In this document: in pieces, positions 8,264 through 14,732 of the stretch
How positions within the stretch are numbered: position 1 is the first letter of the stretch
How the letters are laid out: the number at the start of each line of letters is the position of its first letter
Source of the DNA: Acidobacteriaceae bacterium
GTDB lineage: Bacteria; Acidobacteriota; Terriglobia; Terriglobales; Acidobacteriaceae
Length of the DNA stretch: 43,340 nt
Reading direction: 5' to 3'
Assembly (NCBI GenBank): GCA_030038195.1
Contig: JASHPJ010000047.1
Coordinates: 1 to 43,340, forward strand
Position numbers and translations under genes: made by a program
Notes under the pieces: model-generated
Seen by the model: only the letters and a program-made list of their open reading frames with translations
Database searches by the model: none
What the model was told of the DNA's origin: nothing

Positions 8264-8800
8264 TTATTCCGCCGTGAGCACGCGCACGGCCACCAGGTTG
8301 CGTACCCAGCGCGCCGGTCGCTTCTCTCTGGTGGCGACTATCTTGAGCGGTCCGTCGCCGGTAATCGGTTTGCCATCTTCGCTGTCGGCCACCAGCACGG
8401 TGGCGTCGTGCACATCGGGTGTCACTTCGCCCAGCGAATACACCACCTCGTAGCCGTCCGATCCCACGGCGACCAGGTAGATTTTGAGCTGCTTGCCGCG
8501 TGGCTTGTCGGGCACGCCCAGCTTGACCAGGAGATCAATCAGCGGCACGCCGGAATAAGTCTGCGTAGCCTTGGCGTGCTCGTTATAGACGGTGACGGTG
8601 GTATGTGGCAGCGCGGCCAGCGTGGCCGGCGTCCACTCGGCAGACTGGTCGCCATACGTGATCTTGAGCGGTCCGGCGGGAGGCGCAGGCTTGTGCATCG
8701 CACTCATCGGCATCTCCGGCGCCTGGTCTTGCGTGAACGCGCCCGTTGTTCCTGTCATCAAGCCCAGCAGCGCGACAGCCACCCACAGCCTGCTCCGCAT
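8264..8800 (-). CDS. Exported molybdopterin-oxidoreductase-like (SUOX fold) domain protein, no cofactor cysteine
   Basis: 178 residues from ATG 8800, supported by GGGAGG about eight bases upstream; the frame stays open to 8911 but that part overlaps the divergent nuoI start. A signal peptide (MRSRLWVAVALLGLMTGTTG) precedes a domain resembling the sulfite-oxidase/YedY core. It has a start like LKITYGDQSAEWTPATLAAL, then TYSGVPLIDLLVKLGVP, VGSDGYEVVYSLGEV, and a GPLKIV..RWVRNLVAVRVL ending. The protein has no cysteine at all, so it cannot bind molybdenum through the usual Cys ligand. It is probably a binding or structural version of the fold. It is divergent from nuoI. Confidence 0.72.
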   Translation of the reverse strand: MRSRLWVAVALLGLMTGTTGAFTQDQAPEMPMSAMHKPAPPAGPLKITYGDQSAEWTPATLAALPHTTVTVYNEHAKATQTYSGVPLIDLLVKLGVPDKPRGKQLKIYLVAVGSDGYEVVYSLGEVTPDVHDATVLVADSEDGKPITGDGPLKIVATREKRPARWVRNLVAVRVLTAE

Positions 8801-8825
8801 CGTGAAATCCTCCCGCCATCCATCG

Positions 8826-8831
8826 TATACT
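8826..8831 (+). promoter_or_regulatory. -10 box (TATACT), probable leaderless promoter of nuoI
   Basis: TATACT ends six bases before the nuoI ATG at 8838, the same spacing as at 6162 and 39974. A GGAG lies between the box and the start, but only two bases from the ATG, too close for a normal SD. Confidence 0.45.
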
Positions 8832-8837
8832 GGAGCT

Positions 8838-9311
8838 ATGTCGATTGTGCGCAACGTCGCGGGCATCGCCAAGGGCATGAGTATCACCTTCCGCGAGATG
8901 CTGGAGCCCACGCAGGTGGAAAACTACCCTGATGGTCCTGGTCCGCTGCGCGGAGCGGTCTTCGAGCAGCGCTTCCGCGGCGCGCATGTTCTGCAGCGTG
9001 ATGAAAACGGCCTGGAGAAGTGCGTAGCCTGTTTTCTGTGCGCGGCGGCCTGCCCTTCGAACTGCATCTACATTGAAGCCGCGGAGAATACCGCCGAGCA
9101 GCGCATCTCTTCTTCCGAGCGCTACGCCAAGGTCTACAACATCGACTATAACCGCTGCATCTTTTGCGGCTACTGCGTTGAAGCCTGCCCTACGGACGCC
9201 ATCACCCACGGCCACGGCTTCGAGCTCGCCACGCTCAACGCGACGAACCTGGTGATGCGCAAGGAAGACATGCTGGTGCCTGTGGCCGCGCTGACCGCCT
9301 CAGCCAAGTAG
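8838..9311 (+). CDS. nuoI: NADH-quinone oxidoreductase subunit I (NuoI-like), two 4Fe-4S clusters
   Basis: 157 residues. Two CxxCxxCxxxCP motifs ligate 4Fe-4S clusters N6a/N6b-type: C62, C65, C68, C72 and C107, C110, C113, C117. The N-terminal amphipathic segment (ITFREMLEPTQVENYPDGPG) and the FRGAHVLQRDENGLEKC stretch are typical of complex I subunit I, which relays electrons to N2 near the quinone site at the membrane. No other nuo gene lies in the window, so this is an orphan copy or a dispersed member of the nuo set. It starts at ATG 8838; the longer open frame from 8592 runs antisense through the neighbouring gene and is rejected. Confidence 0.88.
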   Translation: MSIVRNVAGIAKGMSITFREMLEPTQVENYPDGPGPLRGAVFEQRFRGAHVLQRDENGLEKCVACFLCAAACPSNCIYIEAAENTAEQRISSSERYAKVYNIDYNRCIFCGYCVEACPTDAITHGHGFELATLNATNLVMRKEDMLVPVAALTASAK

Positions 9312-9313
9312 TT

Positions 9314-9402
9314 CGGGATAGATCACTACAAATCCTGCAAAGAACCGTAGTGCCCTGCAAGCGTTTGCCGTAATGTTTTCGCCAGGGCCCTACGTGATCC
9401 CG
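9314..9402 (+). other. Foldable intergenic leader upstream of the cysteine-rich gene pair
   Basis: Several short inverted repeats nest here. CGGGA (9314-9318) and TCAC (9323-9326) are complementary to GTGATCCCG (9394-9402). CACTAC (9324-9329) pairs with GTAGTG (9347-9352), and GCCCTG (9352-9357) with CAGGGC (9383-9388). The outer stem and first hairpin share bases, so they would be alternatives. It could be a structured leader or the nuoI 3' end; support is only base pairing by eye. Confidence 0.3.
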
Positions 9403-9447
9403 CTCACAGCCCCGCGACTTCCTAGCCCGTAAGCTCGTGAGCAGAGG

Positions 9448-9837
9448 ATGAGACGGCTGGCCCAATTCGTTGCGATCCTGGCGACGCTCCTGCTTGCGAT
9501 TCAACCCTGTCTGGCCGAATCACCATGCACCTCGGGAGCGACAGGCTCCTGTGCTCACCGCTGCGCCATGGCCATGAGCGGCATGAGCCCGGATAGTCCA
9601 ATGATCGATTGCATGGGGTCAAACACCTGTCTGCACAAGTGCTGTGCGCAGGCGATTGCCCAGGTAGTTTTTCCCATGGCGGCAGCAAAAAAGCTCAAGC
9701 TCTCCGCCGACCTTCCCGCTGCTGTATCTTTCATTGCCGTCGCTGCGGCACGATCCATCGCAACAGTCCCAGCGTCCTTCCGCAGTTCGCTCGTTATCGT
9801 TCCGCTCTGCATTCTGAACCAGACATTCCGTATCTGA
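9448..9837 (+). CDS. Exported Cys/Met/His-rich protein of unknown function
   Basis: 129 residues. The signal peptide spans residues 1-23 (hydrophobic VAILATLLLAIQ, cleavage likely after CLA). The mature N-terminus (27-66) contains seven cysteines (27, 35, 39, 55, 61, 65, 66), five methionines, and His37 and His63, including CAHRC, MAMSGM and CLHKCC. The C-terminal half has Ala/Val-rich hydrophobic segments and ends LCILNQTFRI. The Cys/Met/His density suggests soft-metal binding or disulfide structure, which is inference. It lies 84 bases upstream of a second secreted Cys-rich gene, probably in one transcript. No strong SD is placed correctly (AGAGG abuts the ATG). Family not recognised. Confidence 0.6.
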   Translation: MRRLAQFVAILATLLLAIQPCLAESPCTSGATGSCAHRCAMAMSGMSPDSPMIDCMGSNTCLHKCCAQAIAQVVFPMAAAKKLKLSADLPAAVSFIAVAAARSIATVPASFRSSLVIVPLCILNQTFRI

Positions 9838-9921
9838 TCTCCTCTGACGTACACACGCCTGAAGCGGCTTCCTCTGCGGAGCCACGCCTCAAATTGCTCC
9901 ATCAACGTCAAGGAGAATTCC

Positions 9922-10095
9922 ATGAAGCGCACTCTTGCTGCCATCTCTTTCGCCGCCGTCCTCGCCATCACTGCGTTCGCGCAATCCTACACCACATCGG
10001 TGAAGGCTGCTTATTGCGCCTCGTGTTGCCATGGCCAGTGCGGCCTGTCCTGCTGCCAGCACGGCTGCACCGATAACTGCTGCAATAGCAAGTAA
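9922..10095 (+). CDS. Small secreted cysteine-rich peptide with a 9-residue CC-x3-C-x3 repeat
   Basis: 57 residues. The ATG at 9922 has AAGGAG (9910-9915) exactly six bases upstream, the clearest SD in this area. Residues 1-20 are a signal peptide (MKRTLAAISFAAVLAITAFA, cut before QS). The mature 37 residues hold nine cysteines at 32, 35, 36, 40, 44, 45, 49, 53 and 54, giving C-x2-CC-x3-C-x3-CC-x3-C-x3-CC, plus His37 and His47. The regular nine-residue period suggests a metallothionein-like metal ligand array or a disulfide-knotted peptide; both are inference. It follows the exported Cys/Met/His protein and is probably co-transcribed with it. I do not recognise the family. Confidence 0.78.
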   Translation: MKRTLAAISFAAVLAITAFAQSYTTSVKAAYCASCCHGQCGLSCCQHGCTDNCCNSK

Positions 10096-10103
10096 ACATG
10101 TCT

Positions 10104-10139
10104 GCGCAGGTCCGGATCATTCGTGGTCCGGGCCTGCGC
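10104..10139. terminator. 13-bp hairpin between the Cys-rich gene and udk
   Basis: GCGCAGGTCCGGA (10104-10116) pairs with TCCGGGCCTGCGC (10127-10139) with one G-T wobble and a 10-base loop. It lies eight bases after the peptide stop and 17 before the convergent udk stop. There is no T run on either strand, so termination activity is uncertain. Confidence 0.5.
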
Positions 10140-10156
10140 CATGATCGATGCGATTG

Positions 10157-10834
10157 TTAAACTGTTCTCGCCAATAGCCCGCGATTGCGCAACTCTGTTA
10201 CCACGCGCTCCACCTTCCAGTCCAGCGCGCCGGTTCCGTCAATCACCAGGTCAGCGTGCGCCGCCGAGGGGCGCACAAACGCCACGCTCGCCGGCCGTAC
10301 CGCCGCCTCGTATTGCTGCCGTACAGACTCCGGCGTGCGTCCGCGCTGCTCGATGTCGCGCTTCATGCGCCGCTCGAAACACAGCGTGTCCGGCGTGTCG
10401 ATGTAGATGCGCAGTTGATAGATCGGCAGCAGCGCGGGGTAATAAAGCGCAAACAGCCCTTCCACGATGAGGAACGGGCCGGGCTCGACGCGCTCCGTGT
10501 GGCCCGCGACGCGGGTGTGCGTGGAAAAGTTGTAGAGCGGCCGGTCGATGGCTTCGCCGCGTGCCAGTGCCGCCACGTGGCGCGCCAGCAGCGGGCTTTC
10601 GATTAGCCCCGGATCGTCGAAGTTCTGCCGCATGCGTTCTTCAAGAGGCAAATGCGACAGGTCGCGATAGTAATTGTCGAGATGAAAGTGGATGCCGCCC
10701 AGCGTGCGCGCCAGCTCGGCGGTCAGCGTAGTCTTGCCTGAGCCCGAGCAGCCAGCAATGCCCAGCGCAACAGGCGGAAACGGGAGCTTTGGCACTCCAT
10801 CTTCACGATTTGCGTTTTCGTCTATCGCGCTCAT
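10157..10834 (-). CDS. udk: Uridine/cytidine kinase
   Basis: 225 residues. It phosphorylates uridine and cytidine to UMP/CMP with ATP or GTP in the cytosolic salvage pathway. The Walker A loop is GIAGCSGSGKTT (25-36). HLDNYYRDLS carries the catalytic aspartate, NFDDPGLIE and RPLYNFSTHTR are family motifs, and the LID region has FERRMKRDIEQRGRT. Length is normal. Its ATG (10832-10834) overlaps the TGA of the upstream phosphorylase (10831-10833) in an ATGA arrangement, so translation is probably coupled. Confidence 0.93.
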   Translation of the reverse strand: MSAIDENANREDGVPKLPFPPVALGIAGCSGSGKTTLTAELARTLGGIHFHLDNYYRDLSHLPLEERMRQNFDDPGLIESPLLARHVAALARGEAIDRPLYNFSTHTRVAGHTERVEPGPFLIVEGLFALYYPALLPIYQLRIYIDTPDTLCFERRMKRDIEQRGRTPESVRQQYEAAVRPASVAFVRPSAAHADLVIDGTGALDWKVERVVTELRNRGLLARTV

Positions 10835-11694
10835 GGCTCGGCATCCACCAGCACGGCGATGCGGGGCGCCAGCCGCGCCAGCAGTGAGGCCAGCCGTGCT
10901 TCAACCCGCCGGCCGGTCTCGTACACCTCTTCGTGGCTCAGCGGCACGCTGCCCAGGCCGGCAGCCAGGTTGGTGACGCACGAGATACCGAGCACCTCGA
11001 TGTCCATGTGCCGCGCCACAATCGTCTCCGGCACCGTGGACATGCCTACCAGCGTTGCGCCCAGAACGCGAAAGGCGCAAATCTCCGCGGGCGTTTCAAA
11101 GCTTGGCCCCGGCGTGGCCAGGTACACGCCCTCATCGAGCGTGAATCCTTCTTCCGACGCGGCCTCGCGCGCCAGCGTGCGCAGCCGTCGGCTATAGGCT
11201 TCCGTCATATCAAAGAACCGCTGCCCCGCGCCCGGCCGAACCGCGAACCGCGGCTCGTTGGGCCCAGTCAGCGGATTCCAGCCCATCATGTTGACGTGGT
11301 CGCCGAGCGCCACGAACTGGCCCACTCGATAGCCTTCCTTGATTCCGCCTGCTGCATTGGTGAGCACCACGGCGTGAATACCCAGCATGCCCAGCACGCG
11401 CATCGGGAATGTAACCTGCGCCGGCGAGTAGCCCTCGTAGAAATGTACGCGGCCCTGCATGATGACTACCGGCGCGCCGCCCAGCAGCCCGGCCACGATG
11501 CGCCCCGAGTGCCCCGCGACCGTGGACTGCGGAAAATGCGGAATCTCGCTGTACGGCACAAGGACGGCGCCGGAAACGGCCTCAGCCGCTGCCCCGAGTC
11601 CCGAGCCCAGCACAATGCCTACGCGCGGCGCGAGCGAGCCCATCCTGAACTTGAGAAAAGCCGCGGCTTCAGCGATCTGGTCGAAGTAGCTCAT
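10831..11694 (-). CDS. Purine-nucleoside phosphorylase, trimeric (PNP/MTAP-like)
   Basis: 287 residues from ATG 11694; the frame is open to 12123 but that part overlaps the neighbouring gene antisense-free region without family similarity. It cleaves purine (deoxy)nucleosides with phosphate to the base and (deoxy)ribose-1-phosphate. Motifs are GIVLGSGLG (phosphate loop), TVAGHSGRIV, MQGRVHFYEGY, TNAAGGI, GDHVNMMGWNPLTGPN and MSTVPETIVARHM, all of the low-molecular-mass trimeric class. First gene of a two-gene unit with udk. A TAGAAT box about 28 bases upstream of the start (minus strand) may be its -10. Confidence 0.92.
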   Translation of the reverse strand: MSYFDQIAEAAAFLKFRMGSLAPRVGIVLGSGLGAAAEAVSGAVLVPYSEIPHFPQSTVAGHSGRIVAGLLGGAPVVIMQGRVHFYEGYSPAQVTFPMRVLGMLGIHAVVLTNAAGGIKEGYRVGQFVALGDHVNMMGWNPLTGPNEPRFAVRPGAGQRFFDMTEAYSRRLRTLAREAASEEGFTLDEGVYLATPGPSFETPAEICAFRVLGATLVGMSTVPETIVARHMDIEVLGISCVTNLAAGLGSVPLSHEEVYETGRRVEARLASLLARLAPRIAVLVDAEP

Positions 11695-11758
11695 GACAAT
11701 TGAAACGCGATGCGTTCTCGTCATTCTACAGGGTTTGTGCGCGACAGATGCGATAGAC

Positions 11759-12622
11759 TCACTGCGCCTCGGAGGGATCAGGCGAATCGGCCGTATCGAG
11801 ATCGACAAATGTATTTGCATTGTGGGGCAGGCCGGGCGCGTAGCATTTTCCGTCCGGCGCGGCATTGCTCGGGCACTCCGCGCTGAACTGTGCGCGCCGC
11901 GGTGACTGTGCGTACTGCCAGGCCGCGATGAATACGGGTGCGTCCGGGTCAAGTGCGATCCGGCCGGGGTGCTCCAGCGTGCAGCCCGGCGAAGGCGGGC
12001 ACTGATCGATTGCGATCCAGATCGGTATGCGGCGCTCCGCGCTTTTCTCCTTGGAGGTATTCTTCGCCCGTTCTTGCTGCACTCCCGCGATGTACTCCGC
12101 CGTGCTGATCGTCCCGTTGCCATCCGGCACCTTCATCCCGGAGCAGTACACGCCGGCGCGCGTGCCAGCTGCGCGCACCGCGTCGATCCACGCAAACAGA
12201 TATGCAGTCTGCTCCGGCAACAGCCGGCCACCCTCTTCCTGATCGAGAAAGATGAGCACGTTGCGTGCAAAGCCCTCGCGCTGGGCTGCCGCCACGGCGG
12301 CGTTTCCATCGGCCGTGCCCAGAGCGGCTGCATCCCGGCCTTTCAACTGCGCATACGTGCGCCCATTGAAGAGCACCAGAAAGCCAAAGCCGTACCGCTT
12401 CAGAGTCGCGCGCTTGCCCGCCCAGCTATTGACCGTCTCTCCCGGAGGGTCGTTCAACCAGTACGAGGTGTAATGAAAATCCTTGCGCAGCGCCGGCAGC
12501 AGCGCGTCGCCGGGATAGTCGTTCCTGTCGAAACCGAGAAACGACTGCTGCGCAAGCGACACGCGCACGGAGAGCAGCGACAAGAAAAAGACAAGCACGC
12601 GCATTATTTTTCGTTTCGTCAT
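11759..12622 (-). CDS. Exported DUF1906 (Rv2525c-like, glycoside-hydrolase-like) protein
   Basis: 287 residues; ATG 12622 or, 18 bases in, ATG 12604. A signal peptide (MRVLVFFLSLLSVRVSLAQ) is followed by FLGFDRNDYPGD, the start typical of the DUF1906 TIM-barrel domain related to GH25 lysozymes. Further strands carry YGFGFLVLFNGRTYAQLK, NVLIFLDQEEGGRLLPEQ (acidic residues in the expected active-site strand) and RAGVYCSG. The C-terminal part includes WIAIDQCPPSPGC and PVFIAAWQYAQSP. A cell-wall glycan substrate is plausible from family relatives; activity is not shown. It lies alone on the minus strand between PNP and the DUF2277 gene. Confidence 0.78.
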   Translation of the reverse strand: MTKRKIMRVLVFFLSLLSVRVSLAQQSFLGFDRNDYPGDALLPALRKDFHYTSYWLNDPPGETVNSWAGKRATLKRYGFGFLVLFNGRTYAQLKGRDAAALGTADGNAAVAAAQREGFARNVLIFLDQEEGGRLLPEQTAYLFAWIDAVRAAGTRAGVYCSGMKVPDGNGTISTAEYIAGVQQERAKNTSKEKSAERRIPIWIAIDQCPPSPGCTLEHPGRIALDPDAPVFIAAWQYAQSPRRAQFSAECPSNAAPDGKCYAPGLPHNANTFVDLDTADSPDPSEAQ

Positions 12623-12695
12623 GCCGCATTGCCGATTTTACATGCGAACGATACAGTGATGAAGCAGACAGTTGCGCAAGCGGAGGCAGCATTCG

Positions 12696-12965
12696 ATGTG
12701 CCGCAATATCAAGATGCTTTTCAATTTCAACCCTCCCGCCACGCCGGAAGAGGCGCGCGCCGCGGCGCTGCAATATGTGCGTAAGGTGAGCGGGTTCAAC
12801 AAGCCGTCGAAAGCCAACGAGGCCGCGTTCGCTGCGGCCGTGGATGAGGTCGCCGAAGCCTCGATGCGCCTGCTCACGAGCCTCGAAACCACTGCGCCGC
12901 CGCGCAACCGCGAAGAAGAAGCGGCCAAGGCCCATACACGCGGCCTGGCTCGTTTCGGCGCGTAA
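12696..12965 (+). CDS. DUF2277 domain protein
   Basis: 89 residues. ATG 12696 with CGGAGG (12681-12686) nine bases upstream; a longer frame from 12672 includes the SD and is rejected. The start MCRNIKMLFNFNPPATPEE, then AAALQYVRKVSGFNKPSKAN and AVDEVAEASMRLL, fits the whole-length DUF2277 family, small cytosolic helical proteins of unknown function. The N-terminal Met-Cys-Arg-Asn-Ile is a hallmark. Followed after 13 bases by the SemiSWEET gene, so probably co-transcribed. Confidence 0.88.
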   Translation: MCRNIKMLFNFNPPATPEEARAAALQYVRKVSGFNKPSKANEAAFAAAVDEVAEASMRLLTSLETTAPPRNREEEAAKAHTRGLARFGA

Positions 12966-12978
12966 ACGGGAGAATCGC

Positions 12979-13254
12979 ATGAGACAGATCGTTGCTTTTA
13001 TCTTTGGCCTTGGACTGATTGGCAACGCGCTGCTCTTCGTGCCCCAGGCCATCGCTGTCTGGCGCAAGAAGACCGATGAAGGCGTCTCGCTCATCACCTT
13101 CGGAGGCTTCAGCGTGCTGCAGATCCTGGGCGTGATCCACGGATTCTACGAGCACGACAACTCGCTGATCGTCGGTCTGGGAGCGAGCTTTCTCACCTGC
13201 GGCACGGTCACGGCGCTGACGGTGTTTTATCGCTTCCGCCGCCTGCGCGCATGA
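12979..13254 (+). CDS. SemiSWEET/PQ-loop repeat transporter
   Basis: 91 residues, ATG 12979 with GGGAG (12968-12972) six bases upstream. Three transmembrane helices are visible: about 5-25, 40-57 and 65-83. The PQ-loop motif FVPQAIAVWRKKTDEGVS sits at the end of helix 1. One PQ-loop unit is the size of bacterial SemiSWEETs, which dimerise to carry sugars across the inner membrane. The substrate is unknown. The pairing with DUF2277 gives no further clue. Confidence 0.88.
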   Translation: MRQIVAFIFGLGLIGNALLFVPQAIAVWRKKTDEGVSLITFGGFSVLQILGVIHGFYEHDNSLIVGLGASFLTCGTVTALTVFYRFRRLRA

Positions 13255-13289
13255 ACAAACCCGCAATGCGGTCGGCGGTTCTCAGGTGC

Positions 13290-14543
13290 TCACCCTAGAA
13301 AAATCCCCGCAATCGAAGCCGAGATCAGGTTCGCCATGGTCCCGGCCAACATGGCACGCACGCCCAGCTTGGCTAGGTCGTTGCGGCGTTCGGGAACCAG
13401 CGCGCCGATGCCACCAATCTGCATGCCGATCGATCCGAGATTGGCAAAGCCGCACAGCGCAAACGTGGCAATGGTGAACGAGCGCGGCGCCAGCGCGGCC
13501 TTTTGCGCGCCCAGCGCGATGTAAGCCACCACTTCATTGAGTGCCATGCGCGTGCCCAGCAGGTTGCCGATGGCCGGCGCGTCATGCCAGGGAACGCCGA
13601 TGAGCCACGCCACCGGCGCGCCCACGAAACCGAGAATCTGCCCAAGGCTCGACGGGAACCAGGGCAGGCCGCCGTGAATCCACGCGAGAAACATGTCGAG
13701 CAGCGCCACCAGCGCGAGAAAGCTGACGAGCATGATGGCCACGTTCATGGCCAACTTGCCGCCGTCGATGGTGCCGCGCGCAATGGCGCCAATCAGATTC
13801 TCGTCCTTGTGCATCTCGTCTTTGGGAATGACGACCTGGCCCTCGGTCTGCGGCACCTCGGTCTCGGGCACCAGCATCTTGGCCATCAGGATGGTTCCGG
13901 GCGAGGTCATGATGACCGCCGAAAGCAGGTGCCGCGCTTCCACGCCCTGCGCAATATACATGGCCATGATGCCGCCCGAGACGTGCGCCATGCCGCTGGT
14001 CATGATGGTCATCAGCTCGCTTTTGGTCGCGCGGGAGAGAAACGGCCGGATGGTCAGCGGCGCCTCCGTCTGCCCCATGAAGATGCTGGCCGCCACATTC
14101 ATGCTCTCTGCGCCAGAGATACGCATCGTCTTGAGCATCACCCAGGCCATGCCGCGAATGACGATCTGCATCACGCCGATGTGGTAGAGCACGGCGAAGA
14201 ATGCCGAGATGAAGATGATGGTGGGCAGCACCTGGAAGGCGAACACGGCGCCCGAGTTGGGCGGCAGCAGATTGCCGAATGCGCCGGAGTTGGGAAGGCC
14301 AAGCTCGCCGAAAAGAACCTTTGTGCCTGCAAACGTGGCCGAGAGCATGTTGGTGACCACGCCGCCGGCCCAGGTCATGGCCTTCTGCCCGAAGCTGAAA
14401 CGCAGCACCAGGAACGCGAAGGTAATCTGCAGCCCGAGGCCCCAGGCAATGGTGCGCCAGCGAATATGTTTGCGGTCAGTCGAGCCAAGCCATGCGGCAG
14501 CGAGCACTAACAGGATTCCCAACACTCCGGTGAATCGACCCAA
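13290..14543 (-). CDS. nupC: NupC-type concentrative nucleoside transporter
   Basis: 417 residues from a TTG at 14543, chosen because an almost perfect SD (AGGAGG, 14548-14553) lies four bases upstream; the longer frame to 14675 runs through the heptamer repeat. The CNT family imports nucleosides with Na+ or H+. Visible are many hydrophobic helices, the GQTEAPLTIRPFL segment (the G-Q-T-E substrate-site motif), MTSGMAHVSGGIMAMY, and the late GTRMALNEVVAY and CGFANLGSIGMQIGGIGAL motifs that form the second half of the site. Third gene of cdd-deoA-nupC on the minus strand, though 189 bases of repeat-containing spacer precede it. Confidence 0.92.
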   Translation of the reverse strand: MGRFTGVLGILLVLAAAWLGSTDRKHIRWRTIAWGLGLQITFAFLVLRFSFGQKAMTWAGGVVTNMLSATFAGTKVLFGELGLPNSGAFGNLLPPNSGAVFAFQVLPTIIFISAFFAVLYHIGVMQIVIRGMAWVMLKTMRISGAESMNVAASIFMGQTEAPLTIRPFLSRATKSELMTIMTSGMAHVSGGIMAMYIAQGVEARHLLSAVIMTSPGTILMAKMLVPETEVPQTEGQVVIPKDEMHKDENLIGAIARGTIDGGKLAMNVAIMLVSFLALVALLDMFLAWIHGGLPWFPSSLGQILGFVGAPVAWLIGVPWHDAPAIGNLLGTRMALNEVVAYIALGAQKAALAPRSFTIATFALCGFANLGSIGMQIGGIGALVPERRNDLAKLGVRAMLAGTMANLISASIAGIFLG

Positions 14544-14558
14544 GGCACCTCCTAAAGG

Positions 14559-14700
14559 CAGGGAATAGGGACTAGGGAATAGGGGCTTGAGATAGTTACG
14601 CGGCAGCCAGGTTTCTTGCGTCGAGCAGATCGCTATGTTACATGCTTCGTTTCTTGGAAGGAGCGAGAAGCTCAAAGCGTCTTCTAGTCCCTATTCCCTG
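14559..14700. repeat. 17-bp perfect inverted repeat built from heptamers, between deoA and nupC
   Basis: The 17-mer CAGGGAATAGGGACTAG (14559-14575) has its exact reverse complement at 14684-14700, with 108 bases between. The left arm continues as GGGAATA-type heptamers to about 14585, the right arm as TATTCCC/TGATCCC-type to about 14720. The spacer 14576-14683 has no gene. The transcript could fold into a large hairpin between the two salvage genes. Confidence 0.85.
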
Positions 14701-14732
14701 ATCCCTGACCCCTACTCCCCTGTCTCATCCGT

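Noticed and set aside
11695..12123. N-terminal extension of the purine-nucleoside phosphorylase frame
   Set aside because: It is Ser/Arg-rich shadow sequence overlapping the DUF1906 gene in another frame; the family start is at 11694.
14559..14700. Insertion sequence or CRISPR interpretation of the heptamer inverted repeat
   Set aside because: The 108-base interior has no coding capacity, and the 7-base tandem units have no spacer structure as in CRISPR arrays.
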